DNA of 64,000 nucleotides from JALONH01 sp046329235 (GCA_046329235.1 JAXLVA010000001.1:1984001-2048000); one strand, 5' to 3'. Shown: positions 53,069-62,158, counted from the first letter of the stretch. Translations and numbers: made by a program. The notes: a model not told the origin generated them from the sequence alone.

Positions 53069-54817
53069 TTAGTTGAATATTTCACGTATCAAATTCTTTA
53101 TAGTCAAGTTTTCTAATTTGATTGCAACCGGTCGAACATTGTCAATTCCTTCTCTCCAATGAAGTCTGTCATTGTAAATAATTCCAAGTAAATAAAATAT
53201 TTCAGGAACTGAATGTCCAATTTCTTCGCAGTAATCTAATTTCTTTTTGGTTCCATGTTCTGCAAGGAATAGAGCCTGTTTTGCAGGGTCTGCAATTTGT
53301 TGATGAATTAATTTTTCTATTCTTACTCTTACACCAAAGCAAATTGCCAATGGGTCATAGTCTGTTTGGTCGTTGAGATATTTTTGAACTTCGGCTTCAA
53401 TAAATTGATGAAACCTAATTGAGTTTCCCCAAGAAGCAGGCAAACCGAGAGCTGTAAATTCAGCAGAAATATCTACCGATGTCGGTTCAAAATGAAAATG
53501 ATGTTTATCTACATTCTGTTGGATTGTTGAGTCCTCTCTTTTTTTAATTAGTTTAACCAAATTCGGATTTGAATGATATGGAACATCTTTAAGGTACACA
53601 ACTTTAATCTTGTGTCGATTGAAGCAAAAATGATTAAAGAAAAGTGGGTCTAAATGCGTCATTAAAATTGGGAAGAAATTTTTCCCTAGTGATTTCATTT
53701 CTTCAATCATTGTCGTTATGAAATACTGAAATGAAATTAAGTTTGCATCGTCTAAGTAGTCAAATATTTCATCAATGATTAATATACAATTTCGTTGTCT
53801 GAAATTTCTTTTTGCTTTCATTAGCATTGTAATAAAAGATAAAACGTCTCTCTGTCCGTTTGAAATTTCATGGGCTTTTGGCCACTCAACAATTAAGCTG
53901 TTGTGCTTTTTGTCTTCCTTTGGTCTGATTGTATGGCGGGTAGTATTAAAATTGGAAATTGTTTTTTCGTAATATGCTTTGTCGTCAAGATAACAAGCGT
54001 AATTAACAGCTTTTTTAAAATTCGCTGCCATAGCGTTTGCAACATCAATAATTTGAAATGCTGCCAAGTAGCTATCAACATCTGTCTTTATTTCATCGAA
54101 CCTTCTTAAAATATCTGCCAATTTTGAAAATTCACTTATCGCTTGGATTTCTGCCCTTTTATTGGCTTCAATCCAATTCTTAATTACTTCGGAAGTACCT
54201 GCATGAGAATTTATTTCGGTTTTAAGGTCACTTAGTGATTTTGAATTTTTCACTTGACCAAACTTTGAAAAATCTACTTCATTTACTATATCCCACAATA
54301 ATGGAGCACAATTAAAGGCATTTGAAATATTTGGTAAAATCTTGCCATTTGCCCCAAACGTCTTTTTTGCATCGCCAGAATTGTAACTGAACAAAACTTT
54401 TGGCGGAATAGTTGGCACTAAAACAGTTGGTGATATTTCCAATGAGGATTTGACAATTACATTTCCACCAATATTCATTTTAGTTGCCTTTGCCATCAAT
54501 TGACTATTGATTACAAAAACATCAAACTCGTTGGAAATAGTATTGGTCGTATCGTTAGCTGAAAGTGTTCGTGTTCCTGCTGCATCTTCGACAACCATTG
54601 AAAGTGTCGGTCTGTTGGCATCATTATCTTGATGATAGTGCTTTGTGTCTAATTCAATTTTAGCTCTTTTAAGAGAGTCAAACCCAATACTGAATGAACT
54701 TTTGCCAAAACCATTAGGAGCAACCAAAAGATTGGGCTTGTTGGGTAACAAATCCAAAACGAAAGCTTTGTTTCCAATGCCTTTTACGTTTGTTATTTCA
54801 ATGGTTTTGATTTTCAT
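53069..54817 (-). CDS. ABC/SMC-type ATPase, fourth gene of the type I R-M operon
   Basis: 582 residues. Walker A is APNGFGKSS (33-41), the signature-like motif is ISNGQRD (318-324), Walker B is ILIIDEIFDYLD (345-356) and the H-loop is ILMTHLD (384-390). Between them (about 200-300) is a helical, coiled-coil-like arm. The helical C-terminus (about 460-582) contains GVRVRIEKLIHQQ, where Arg499 and His505 have HEPN-type R-x5-H spacing. It starts 3 bp after the hsdR stop, so it is translated with the R-M genes. PrrC and RloC are ATPase-anticodon nucleases linked to type I R-M; this protein has the same plan but I cannot show homology. A guard RNase role is inference. Confidence 0.8.
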   Translation of the reverse strand: MKIKTIEITNVKGIGNKAFVLDLLPNKPNLLVAPNGFGKSSFSIGFDSLKRAKIELDTKHYHQDNDANRPTLSMVVEDAAGTRTLSANDTTNTISNEFDVFVINSQLMAKATKMNIGGNVIVKSSLEISPTVLVPTIPPKVLFSYNSGDAKKTFGANGKILPNISNAFNCAPLLWDIVNEVDFSKFGQVKNSKSLSDLKTEINSHAGTSEVIKNWIEANKRAEIQAISEFSKLADILRRFDEIKTDVDSYLAAFQIIDVANAMAANFKKAVNYACYLDDKAYYEKTISNFNTTRHTIRPKEDKKHNSLIVEWPKAHEISNGQRDVLSFITMLMKAKRNFRQRNCILIIDEIFDYLDDANLISFQYFITTMIEEMKSLGKNFFPILMTHLDPLFFNHFCFNRHKIKVVYLKDVPYHSNPNLVKLIKKREDSTIQQNVDKHHFHFEPTSVDISAEFTALGLPASWGNSIRFHQFIEAEVQKYLNDQTDYDPLAICFGVRVRIEKLIHQQIADPAKQALFLAEHGTKKKLDYCEEIGHSVPEIFYLLGIIYNDRLHWREGIDNVRPVAIKLENLTIKNLIREIFN

Positions 54818-54820
54818 TTA

Positions 54821-57800
54821 TTATTTTTGTGCATTAATACCTCTATTGATTAACTCTTTCACAACACCAAACATCATTGCAGAAAAATCTTCTTTAAATT
54901 CCTTGTTGTCGGAGTATAATTTATAAAGGTCAAAGTTTGTTGTAATGTGTTTTAGCAATTCTTCGCCAACAACTTTGTCGCTGGTTATTCTTGCGTTTTG
55001 GTCGTCTGAATATTTGATTGAAGTAATTAGCTCTTGATTTTTCGCAACATCATTTGCAATGTTTTCAGCCATTTGTCGAACCTTGTCGGCATCTTCAAAT
55101 TGTGTTCCGTAGCGGTCATTGAAAGTTTGGAGAATATTTGACAACCTATCAATTTCGGGTTGATTTGTTCCGCCTCTCATGTCGGTCGGAATTGGCTTTA
55201 AATCTTCTCCCTGCTCCATTGCAATATTGGTTGTTGCTTCCAATTGCAAACGGTAACTGTCCATGTCAATATTGTCTAAAATGCCTTGTGCTAAATCAAT
55301 GGGAGTTTCACCACCTAATTTGTTTTGCAAGTGGTTTAAGAAAATATAAAGCCTTTCCATATACGGATTTTCAAACGGTACAATTTGAGAAAGGAAAATG
55401 TACAAGCGAACATAGGTTTTAACCTTTGCTCTAAAATCTGCTTGTTGTTCCTCTGCTAAATCATTTCTGAAAATCGCTGATGAACTGTCAAGCATTGCAT
55501 GAAGTTGGTCAACGAGAACGTTTGCCAAAATCTTTTCTGAAAATTCAATTACCTGTTCTTTTGTGTAAACCTGATAATTGTCCAAAGCATCTTGCAGGTC
55601 GAACAATTTATTAGGGTCGGTTGCTTCGCCTAAAATGGTGCTTTCAAAATAAGGTTTAAACGCTTTTTCAATATCCTCTGCTGTATTGGCAAAATCCAAA
55701 ACAAAGGTGTCTTTCTTTAATGGATGACTTCTGTTCAATCTTGAAAGAGTTTGAACTGCGTTTACACCGCCTAATTTTTTATCTACATACATGGTATGCA
55801 AAAGAGGTTGGTCAAAGCCCGTTTGGAATTTATTAGCTACCAATAAAAAGCGATATTCGTTTTTCTCAAATTCTGTTGGAATTGAGTTGCTCGAAAATCC
55901 GTTTAGGTTTGCTTCTGTTTGTCCGTCAATTTCACCAGAGAACGCCACAATTGCCTTGTACGGACTATTTATTTTGTGCAAATAATCGTCAAATGCTTTT
56001 TTATATTTTACTGCATTGGCTCTTGAACTTGTTACCAGCATAGCTTTTGCAAAACCGCCCATTCGTTTTTTACGAATTACATTTTCCATGAAATGCTCCA
56101 CTATCAAAATAGCTTTCTTCTTTATAGCGTGTTCATGACTTTCTACATAAGCCTTTAATTTCTTTTGGGCTTTAAGTTTGTCATACTCGGGGTCGTCTTC
56201 AATTTTTTTGAGTAAAGCGTAATAGCTTTGATACGTGGTGTAATTCTGCAAAACGTCCATGATAAAGCCTTCTTCAATGGCTTGTTTCATAGAGTACAAA
56301 TGAAATGCTCGGAACTTAGTTTTTCCTCCTTCTTCAAATGGAACTCCAAACAATTCCAACGTTTTATTCTTAGGCGTTGCAGTAAATGCAAAGTAACTGG
56401 CATTTGGCAACAGCTTTCTTGACTTCACTAAAACCCTGATTAAATCTTCGCCAGTAATTGTTTCCTGTGCATCTTCCACATCAACCATGCTTGTAATGTC
56501 TTCCAAATCTTCTTCTAATTCGGATTGTGTGGCTTGGTCAAGATTTAGTTTGGATAAGGTTTCGTTAAGTTTCCTTGCCATTTGTCCACTCAAACTACTG
56601 TGAGCTTCATCAATGATAATTGCAAAGTTTGTTCCTGGTAATTCGCCAATTTCTTCTACAATGTGAGGGAACTTTTGAATAGTGGTAATGATAATCTTTT
56701 TACCTTCTTCTAATGCTTCTTTTAATTGTTTACTTCCTTCTGTGATGGCTTCAACAACTCCGTTCACTTGTTGAAACTGCTTGATGTTGTTTCGTATTTG
56801 AGCATCTAAAACCCTTCGGTCGGTTACTACAATTACCGTATCAAAAATATTGTCTTTGCCTGATTTGTCATGCAAACCAACCAACTGATGAGCCAACCAA
56901 GAAATAGAATTTGATTTGCCTGAACCTGCAGAATGTTGAATTAGATATTTTTGCCCTGAACCTTTTTCTTGTGCATCTGCTAAAAGGTTTCTTACTGCAA
57001 GCAATTGATGATAACGAGGAAAAATTAATTTCTTTTCTTTTCTTGTTTTTATTTTTCCTTTCTCGTCCAAATATTCTTTTTCTTCTGTTATCAATTGGCA
57101 GAAGTTCTGAACAATGTCGGTCAAATTATTTTTGGTCAAAATCTCTTTCCACAAATAATCTGTTTTAATTCCATCTTTTGGCGGATTGCCTGCACCATTG
57201 TTGTAACCTTTATTGAATGGTAGGAAATAGGATTTCTCTTTTTTGAGTTGTGTGCACATCCAGATTTCTTCGGTGTCAACCGCAAAATTTACCATTAATC
57301 TGCCCAAACGAAACAATTCTTCATTCGGGTCACGGTCGTATTTGTATTGCTTAATAGCATGTTGAACATTTTGTTTGGTTAATTCGTTTTTCAGCTCAAA
57401 TGATATTACTGGAATACCATTGATGAAAATCATCATGTCCAACGACTTTTTATCGTTGGGTGAAAAATACACCTGACGCATTACCGAAAACAAATTGGCT
57501 TGATACAATGCATTTGCATCCGCATTGTAGGCAGAAACTGGTTTGTCGTAAAACAAATTCAATTTGGTATCGGTAAAGCCATCTGTAATTCCTTTACGTA
57601 AAACTTCAATTACACCTTTTGCCTGTATTTGGTCGTTTAAACGTTTTATTATTTTTTGCTCATAAAGGTCTTTGTGAAATGCTTTAAGTTTAGCTACTGC
57701 TTTGGGTTGTGTGGCTTCTAGAAATTGAAACAGCAATTCATTATCTAAGCAGGAAACATTGTCGTAAACTTTGTTTTCACGAAGTAAATACTTGTTCTCC

Positions 57801-57865
57801 TCAACCAGATGTTGAGAGATGTGAGCTTCCAAGCCTTTTTCTGTTGTGTCTGTTTGTTTACTCAT
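54821..57865 (-). CDS. hsdR: Type I restriction enzyme, R (motor and nuclease) subunit
   Basis: 1014 residues. The N-terminal PD-(D/E)XK nuclease has Asp143 (SLDMMIFING) and FELK (Glu157, Lys159). The SF2 motor has Walker A HSAGSGKS (311-318), DEAH (419-422), motif III FAFTATPK and motif VI QTLSRLNRSHP. A helical C-terminus binds the methylase core. It translocates unmodified DNA and cuts it. The start codon overlaps the end of hsdS by 8 bp (ATGAGTAA), and the ATPase gene starts 3 bp after its stop. All catalytic motifs seem intact. Confidence 0.97.
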   Translation of the reverse strand: MSKQTDTTEKGLEAHISQHLVEENKYLLRENKVYDNVSCLDNELLFQFLEATQPKAVAKLKAFHKDLYEQKIIKRLNDQIQAKGVIEVLRKGITDGFTDTKLNLFYDKPVSAYNADANALYQANLFSVMRQVYFSPNDKKSLDMMIFINGIPVISFELKNELTKQNVQHAIKQYKYDRDPNEELFRLGRLMVNFAVDTEEIWMCTQLKKEKSYFLPFNKGYNNGAGNPPKDGIKTDYLWKEILTKNNLTDIVQNFCQLITEEKEYLDEKGKIKTRKEKKLIFPRYHQLLAVRNLLADAQEKGSGQKYLIQHSAGSGKSNSISWLAHQLVGLHDKSGKDNIFDTVIVVTDRRVLDAQIRNNIKQFQQVNGVVEAITEGSKQLKEALEEGKKIIITTIQKFPHIVEEIGELPGTNFAIIIDEAHSSLSGQMARKLNETLSKLNLDQATQSELEEDLEDITSMVDVEDAQETITGEDLIRVLVKSRKLLPNASYFAFTATPKNKTLELFGVPFEEGGKTKFRAFHLYSMKQAIEEGFIMDVLQNYTTYQSYYALLKKIEDDPEYDKLKAQKKLKAYVESHEHAIKKKAILIVEHFMENVIRKKRMGGFAKAMLVTSSRANAVKYKKAFDDYLHKINSPYKAIVAFSGEIDGQTEANLNGFSSNSIPTEFEKNEYRFLLVANKFQTGFDQPLLHTMYVDKKLGGVNAVQTLSRLNRSHPLKKDTFVLDFANTAEDIEKAFKPYFESTILGEATDPNKLFDLQDALDNYQVYTKEQVIEFSEKILANVLVDQLHAMLDSSSAIFRNDLAEEQQADFRAKVKTYVRLYIFLSQIVPFENPYMERLYIFLNHLQNKLGGETPIDLAQGILDNIDMDSYRLQLEATTNIAMEQGEDLKPIPTDMRGGTNQPEIDRLSNILQTFNDRYGTQFEDADKVRQMAENIANDVAKNQELITSIKYSDDQNARITSDKVVGEELLKHITTNFDLYKLYSDNKEFKEDFSAMMFGVVKELINRGINAQK

Positions 57866-58640
57866 TATCTATATTTGTTTCTACTTCAATAATGTCTTCT
57901 TCTGCCTTTTCTAAGTAGCTGAATTCTTCAAGTTCGTTTGATTCAAAATCTAATTCTGGAATTTCAAAATCACGAACATCAACCTTACCTGTAACTAAAT
58001 TGAAAATCAGCGTGTTTATATATTCTTGAAGCAACCCTGTTTTGGGATTTGTTTTTCCGAAAATGACGTTAGTGTACTTAATTAAATTCTGAATTTGTTT
58101 TTGTTTGAATGCTATTACTTCAACTATTTTATTCTGTTCGATGATTGGAGGAACCAAACAGTGTATGTTATATAGTTGGTCGGAATAAAGTCGAAGTCTA
58201 CTTTCAATTATACCAGTTGACTTACGTTTAAATTCAGCTTTATAAATTTCCGTTTTAAAAAGATATTCAAAAAACTTCGGGTTGAAGTTTTTGCGAAATT
58301 GATAAACACAATAAGCAGGGCTAATTATTCCGTTGTAAGGGGATATTGCTATTGAGCCATTCCAAGCCAACATAATATTAATTACCAACTGATTTTGGTC
58401 TACAATTTTATATCCGACCAGCGACATTGCATTAGTCAGATTATCATTTTCGTTTTTTTTCTTATCCTTTTTTAATTCCACACCAGTATATTGTGAAAGA
58501 GAAAGCAAATCCTCTGTTCCTGTTTCAGATTTATTAGAAACTTCATACAGCACGTGCTTAACTTTTTTTATTTCCCATTCCTGAGGTATCTCTCCAAGCC
58601 AAGAGATATTCGACTGTTTCAAATTATCTCTCTTTTTCAT
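57858..58640 (-). CDS. hsdS: Type I R-M specificity subunit, half-size (single target-recognition domain)
   Basis: 260 residues, about 60% of a usual HsdS. One target-recognition domain (about 10-160) is followed by a conserved helical region (PPIIEQNKIVEVIAFKQKQIQNLI, 164-187) and the C-terminal conserved box LLQEYINTLIFNLVTGKVDV (203-222). The start WLGEIPQEWEIKKVKHV is the usual N-terminal one, so the gene is not simply broken. Half-size S subunits act as dimers and should recognise a symmetric bipartite site. It overlaps hsdM by 4 bp (ATGA) and hsdR by 8 bp. Confidence 0.92.
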   Translation of the reverse strand: MKKRDNLKQSNISWLGEIPQEWEIKKVKHVLYEVSNKSETGTEDLLSLSQYTGVELKKDKKKNENDNLTNAMSLVGYKIVDQNQLVINIMLAWNGSIAISPYNGIISPAYCVYQFRKNFNPKFFEYLFKTEIYKAEFKRKSTGIIESRLRLYSDQLYNIHCLVPPIIEQNKIVEVIAFKQKQIQNLIKYTNVIFGKTNPKTGLLQEYINTLIFNLVTGKVDVRDFEIPELDFESNELEEFSYLEKAEEDIIEVETNIDNE

Positions 58641-60403
58641 TGTAGTAATGTATTTAGTAATCCGTTACTTCTCTCTTCAAGTCTTTGAATGTCCTTTATA
58701 ACTTTATCTAATTCTCTATATGTGTTTGCTTTGTGAAAATGTTCTAAGAAATTTATCGCATAACCAATTTTTATTGCTTTTAAATCAACCTTTGCATTAG
58801 GTGTATATTTTAAAATTTCATTAGAAATATACTCGCCAATGTCTTGGGTTAAGGGAACGAACTCCATATCCTTAAAGTCAATATCTTCTTCAAAATCTTC
58901 TTTCGAGTGCTTTACTTTTAATGTATAATAACCAAATTCCTTATTACTGAAAATTTGACAAAAATCATTTGATTCATTCTTCAAATAGAGTTCAACAACA
59001 GAATTGATATGGTCTGTTGTTAGTTCATTTTTCTTGTTACCTAAGGCCTTGGTCATTTTTTTAAAGAAGGTATCTCCTTTAATCAATTGAACTTTTCCCT
59101 TTCTTGAAGCATCCTTATTGTTTGAAAGAATTAATATATAAGTTGGTTGTCCAGTATTGTAGAAGATATCTAACGGTAAAGCAATCACAGCCTCAAGCAA
59201 ATCATTTTCAAGTATGTATTGTCTTACACCACTTTCGCTTGAACCGGCATCACCCGTAAATAGTGCCGAACCATTATGAACTGAAGCAATTCGGCTTCCT
59301 CCATCTTTAGGGTCTTTCATTTTTGAAAGCATATGAAGCATAAACATCAATTGTCCATCATTGCTTCGTGAAGTCAAACAAGTTTCTTCCAGTTCACCTT
59401 TAAAATTTTTGATTTTAAGATTAAACCGTTTGTCAACGATGCTGATTTTCTTTTCACTACCAACATTCAAATTTTCAATGTCCTGCTTCCAAGTTGTACC
59501 GTATGGCGGGTTGGTCAGCATGAAATTGAATTTCAAATCTGCTTCAAAACCATATTCACTAAGCGTTGAGCCAAACTTTATTTTGTCGGGGTCTTCGCCT
59601 TTCAGCAACATATCCGATTTACAAGTGGCGTACATTTCGCCTGTGTTCTCTTGTCCGTATAAATGGAAAGTTGCTTTGGATTTTATTTCTCCTTCGGGGT
59701 TTGTTGCAAATAGTTTTGATTGTGTAAGCATTGCACCTGAACCAGCACAAGGGTCATAAACTAAAAAAGTTCCTTTTTGAATTTTGTCTTTTACTGGTAG
59801 ATAAACCAAATGCGTCATTAACTCAATAATTTCTCTTGGCGTAAAGTGTCGCCCTGCTGCTGCATTTGTTTTTTCGTTAAATCTGCGTATCAAATCCTCA
59901 AACATATAGCCCATTGCCATAGGCGATATTTTGTCGGGGCTTAACTCAACTTTTGGATTGCAGAATTTCTCAATGAGAGAAAAGGTTATGCCTGTATCTT
60001 CAAATGTCTTTAACTGATTGCGAAATTTGAATTTTGTAATGATGTCTTGCACGTTTTCAGAAAACCCATTTAAGTAGTCTAAAAAGTTGGTGTCAATATT
60101 TTTGGGGTCGGCAAGCAGTTTTTTCATAGTAAACTGCGAAGTGTTGTAAAACGCTAAACCGCTACCATGTAATTCGCTGGTCAAAAGTCCAGATACATTG
60201 TCAATCTTGCTTTTAAATTCGTTGTGTGTTTTTAAAACCTTGTCTTTGGTCGGTTCGAGAGCTAAGTCCAAACGCCTCAAAACAGTCATTGGAAGTATTA
60301 CGTCTTGGTACTGATTTTCAAGAAATTTATTAATCAATACATCGTCTGCAACTGTCCAGATGAAGTTTATAATTGATTGAAGATTTTGTGTATTTAAACT
60401 CAT
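58637..60403 (-). CDS. hsdM: Type I R-M methyltransferase subunit
   Basis: 588 residues, somewhat longer than the usual 490-530. HsdM_N helical domain (about 10-145) precedes the N6-adenine methylase with motif I VYDPCAGSGAML (215-226), where DPACGSG is usual, and motif IV LTNPPYGT (296-303). FTPREIIELM (about 187-196) is also typical. It methylates adenine at sites chosen by HsdS. First gene of the operon; the upstream 470 bp hold repeats, and the promoter was not identified. Confidence 0.97.
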   Translation of the reverse strand: MSLNTQNLQSIINFIWTVADDVLINKFLENQYQDVILPMTVLRRLDLALEPTKDKVLKTHNEFKSKIDNVSGLLTSELHGSGLAFYNTSQFTMKKLLADPKNIDTNFLDYLNGFSENVQDIITKFKFRNQLKTFEDTGITFSLIEKFCNPKVELSPDKISPMAMGYMFEDLIRRFNEKTNAAAGRHFTPREIIELMTHLVYLPVKDKIQKGTFLVYDPCAGSGAMLTQSKLFATNPEGEIKSKATFHLYGQENTGEMYATCKSDMLLKGEDPDKIKFGSTLSEYGFEADLKFNFMLTNPPYGTTWKQDIENLNVGSEKKISIVDKRFNLKIKNFKGELEETCLTSRSNDGQLMFMLHMLSKMKDPKDGGSRIASVHNGSALFTGDAGSSESGVRQYILENDLLEAVIALPLDIFYNTGQPTYILILSNNKDASRKGKVQLIKGDTFFKKMTKALGNKKNELTTDHINSVVELYLKNESNDFCQIFSNKEFGYYTLKVKHSKEDFEEDIDFKDMEFVPLTQDIGEYISNEILKYTPNAKVDLKAIKIGYAINFLEHFHKANTYRELDKVIKDIQRLEERSNGLLNTLLQ

Positions 60404-60756
60404 TTATCTATTGTCTGTTCGTTAATTTTTAGTTGTCCAAATTACGTTTTTTAGCCCAATGATTGTCATAGGAGCGTTGGCAAAATTGGCTCTTTTGCAA
60501 GCTTGGGTTTGTGAGTCGGCTTGTGCGGCTTGCAAATGTGCCAATGTGCGGCTGGCTAAAATTGAATTAAAAAAAATGTGCGGTGGGGAAAATAAAAAAT
60601 ACAGAAGGGTCGGCAATGAGTGTCGGCTTACTCGTTGTCCGTTTGTTGTATCGTTTTTATGTCTGTGTTCACCTGTCAAAATGGTTTGTCTTTGTGTTAA
60701 AGTTCAATTTTTAGTCGTCTGTTTATTGTTGCACTGTCGTCTTTTAGGCTTGCTTA
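60404..60756. repeat. Non-coding region with interspersed repeat, copy B (right of the R-M operon)
   Basis: The core at 60489-60541 (GCTCTTTTGCAAGC ... GCTTGCAAATGTGC) has the same orientation as copy A. Its tail at 60557-60602 (AAAATTGAATTAAAAAAAAT ... GAAAATAAAAAATAC) points the opposite way from the tail of copy A. The two tails therefore point outward from the hsdMSR-ATPase operon. Open frames here are translations of the repeat and are not genes. The hsdM promoter must lie in this stretch. Confidence 0.75.
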
Positions 60757-60885
60757 TAACGGGTTGGCGCTTGGCGAAGAAGCGGATTTCGAAGCACTAA
60801 ACTTTCTGCCAGCACTGAACTTGATACGAAGCACAAAACTTCATTAAAGCACTGAACCCGCTTTTTTGCCAAACGCCTGTTAGCG
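60757..60885 (-). repeat. attC-like long inverted repeat between the R-M unit and the GNAT gene
   Basis: Arms at 60766-60788 and 60855-60877 pair at 19 of 23 positions, with a 66-bp spacer rich in GAAGCAC / GCACTGAAC motifs. On the minus strand the GNAT stop codon lies in CGCTAACAGGCGTTTGGC at one edge, and the other edge is CAACCCGTTATAAGC. This is the best-preserved copy and has the layout of a cassette gene followed by its attC site. Confidence 0.6.
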
Positions 60886-61437
60886 GTTCGTTGTTCTTCG
60901 AATTTTCCACTCATTTCTCGATATTAGATATTCAAAGTGTAACAATTTCTTCCCGTAGTAGTCAAAATCAACTTCACCTATTTTAGAAGCTCCAATTTTT
61001 ATTATTGCTAATTGAGAACGAATATTAGTTGCACCAATATGAAAGTAAATTTTGTCCACAAATTGAAAAGCATAATCTATAAGCAACATTTTCGATGATT
61101 TATTGTATAGACCACCCCAATATTGTCTTGATAAAAATGTATAACCAATTGCAATGCTTGAACTTTCTTGTTTGTAATCGTAATACCGTGTCGAGCCTAT
61201 AATTTTATCTGTTGATTTGTCAATAATTAAAAAGGCAGTTTTTCCATTTATTGCCCCATCGAAATATAGTTGAAAAACCTCTTTTTTGTATCTATCTTTT
61301 GTTGGATGCTGTTCCCAAATTAATGGGTCAGCGGCAATTTCAAATAACCTATCAAAATCAGATTCAACTAGGGGTACAATTTTCAAAATATTATCTTCAA
61401 GAATTTCAGGTCGCCAATTTTCAGTAAAAGTTGTCAT
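60880..61437 (-). CDS. GNAT family N-acetyltransferase (RimJ/RimL-like)
   Basis: 185 residues of Acetyltransf_3 type: FTENWRPEILEDNILKIVPLVESDFDRLFEIAADPLIWEQHP at the N-terminus, GSTRYYDYKQESSSIAIGYTFLSRQYWGGLYNKSSKMLLIDYAF across the acetyl-CoA region, and NIRSQLAIIKIGASKIGEVDFDYYG near the end. It would acetylate a protein N-terminus, small amine or antibiotic; the substrate is unknown. GNAT genes are frequent integron cassette cargo. The stop codon is part of the attC-like edge, and upstream the unit opens with GTTAGCGGTCATTG on the minus strand (61481-61496). Confidence 0.92.
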   Translation of the reverse strand: MTTFTENWRPEILEDNILKIVPLVESDFDRLFEIAADPLIWEQHPTKDRYKKEVFQLYFDGAINGKTAFLIIDKSTDKIIGSTRYYDYKQESSSIAIGYTFLSRQYWGGLYNKSSKMLLIDYAFQFVDKIYFHIGATNIRSQLAIIKIGASKIGEVDFDYYGKKLLHFEYLISRNEWKIRRTTNR

Positions 61438-61991
61438 ATTTAATTTTCTGAATTGTTTATTGTTTCTATGGTCGTTCTTTTACAATGACCGCTAACTAGT
61501 CGATACATACACCCAGGTGCATATATCCCTCCACCTAGACGAGATATAGCAGCACCTTTTAGGCATAATCACTAACCTAAAATACTCAAATCCACCCATT
61601 CCACAAAATGTATTAAACTAGACCTCTGCGAGGTAGCTTGTCGAGAGTTATGGGGTAGCTTATAATCCCCCTTAGGGTATCCGGATATATGTAACGAATA
61701 CATCCTCTTTTCTCCGCAAATTCAATTTTCTCCGCAAAATTTGCGTGGATTATACTAAAGAATCACCGCATGGGGTTGTTTTTATGGAAGGATCTAATCG
61801 ATTAGGGATGATTAGCTTTAAATTAGTTAAAAAGCTTAAAGCTAAAAGCCGGGTAGAGTAAAAGGATACTTCTGTATAACTACTATGGAGAAGGGCTTAT
61901 AAGAATGTTATTATTGCCTCTCTTTTATCCTTAATTACAGAATACTATAAAATTTGTAAAAAAATGCTCCAAGCCCTTCTTAAAGTTATGG
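61438..61991. other. Intergenic region at the right border of the island
   Basis: On the minus strand GTTAGCGGTCATTGTA (complement of 61481-61496) opens the GNAT unit; no complete attC-like repeat precedes it. Further right are a doubled TTTTCTCCGCAAA motif (about 61708-61740), a block aaagctaaaagccgggtagag that recurs near 62866, and a long imperfect stem (GAGAAGGGCTTA near 61890 with CAAGCCCTTCTTA near 61970). No gene was recognised. Confidence 0.55.
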
Positions 61992-62156
61992 TTATATAGA
62001 AACCTTAGTAGATTTTTTATTTTTAAAAGGGAGCGTTTTATTAAATTTCTTTTTTTTCATTTTAAAATAGGCGTTTAATGCCTCTTCCTCGGATGTAGTT
62101 AAAGCTCCCAGTCCACCTATGACGTCTACTTCTAGTTTTTCTTTCTTTGTTTTCAT
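61992..62156 (-). CDS. Small 54-residue protein with GG motif, coupled to the upstream gene
   Basis: ATG at 62156 lies 2 bp after the stop of the 178-residue gene on the same strand. The product starts MKTKKEKLEVDVIGGLGALT, continues with an acidic helix (SEEEALNAYFKM) and ends in a lysine-rich tail. The IGGLGALT pattern resembles the double-glycine cleavage region of secreted peptide precursors, but there is no transporter or processing enzyme nearby. As I recall, similar short proteins accompany homologues of the upstream gene in other Bacteroidota. Function unknown. Confidence 0.65.
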   Translation of the reverse strand: MKTKKEKLEVDVIGGLGALTTSEEEALNAYFKMKKKKFNKTLPFKNKKSTKVSI

Positions 62157-62158
62157 GT

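Noticed and set aside
52699..53085. 128-residue minus-strand ORF
   Set aside because: It translates the interspersed repeat and the attC-like site; composition is odd, and no protein-like pattern or start context is present.
60422..60800. Overlapping ORFs on both strands (85 and 113 residues)
   Set aside because: Both are translations of the GC-rich repeat copy B and its flank, in a region whose counterpart at 52924-53045 is also non-coding.
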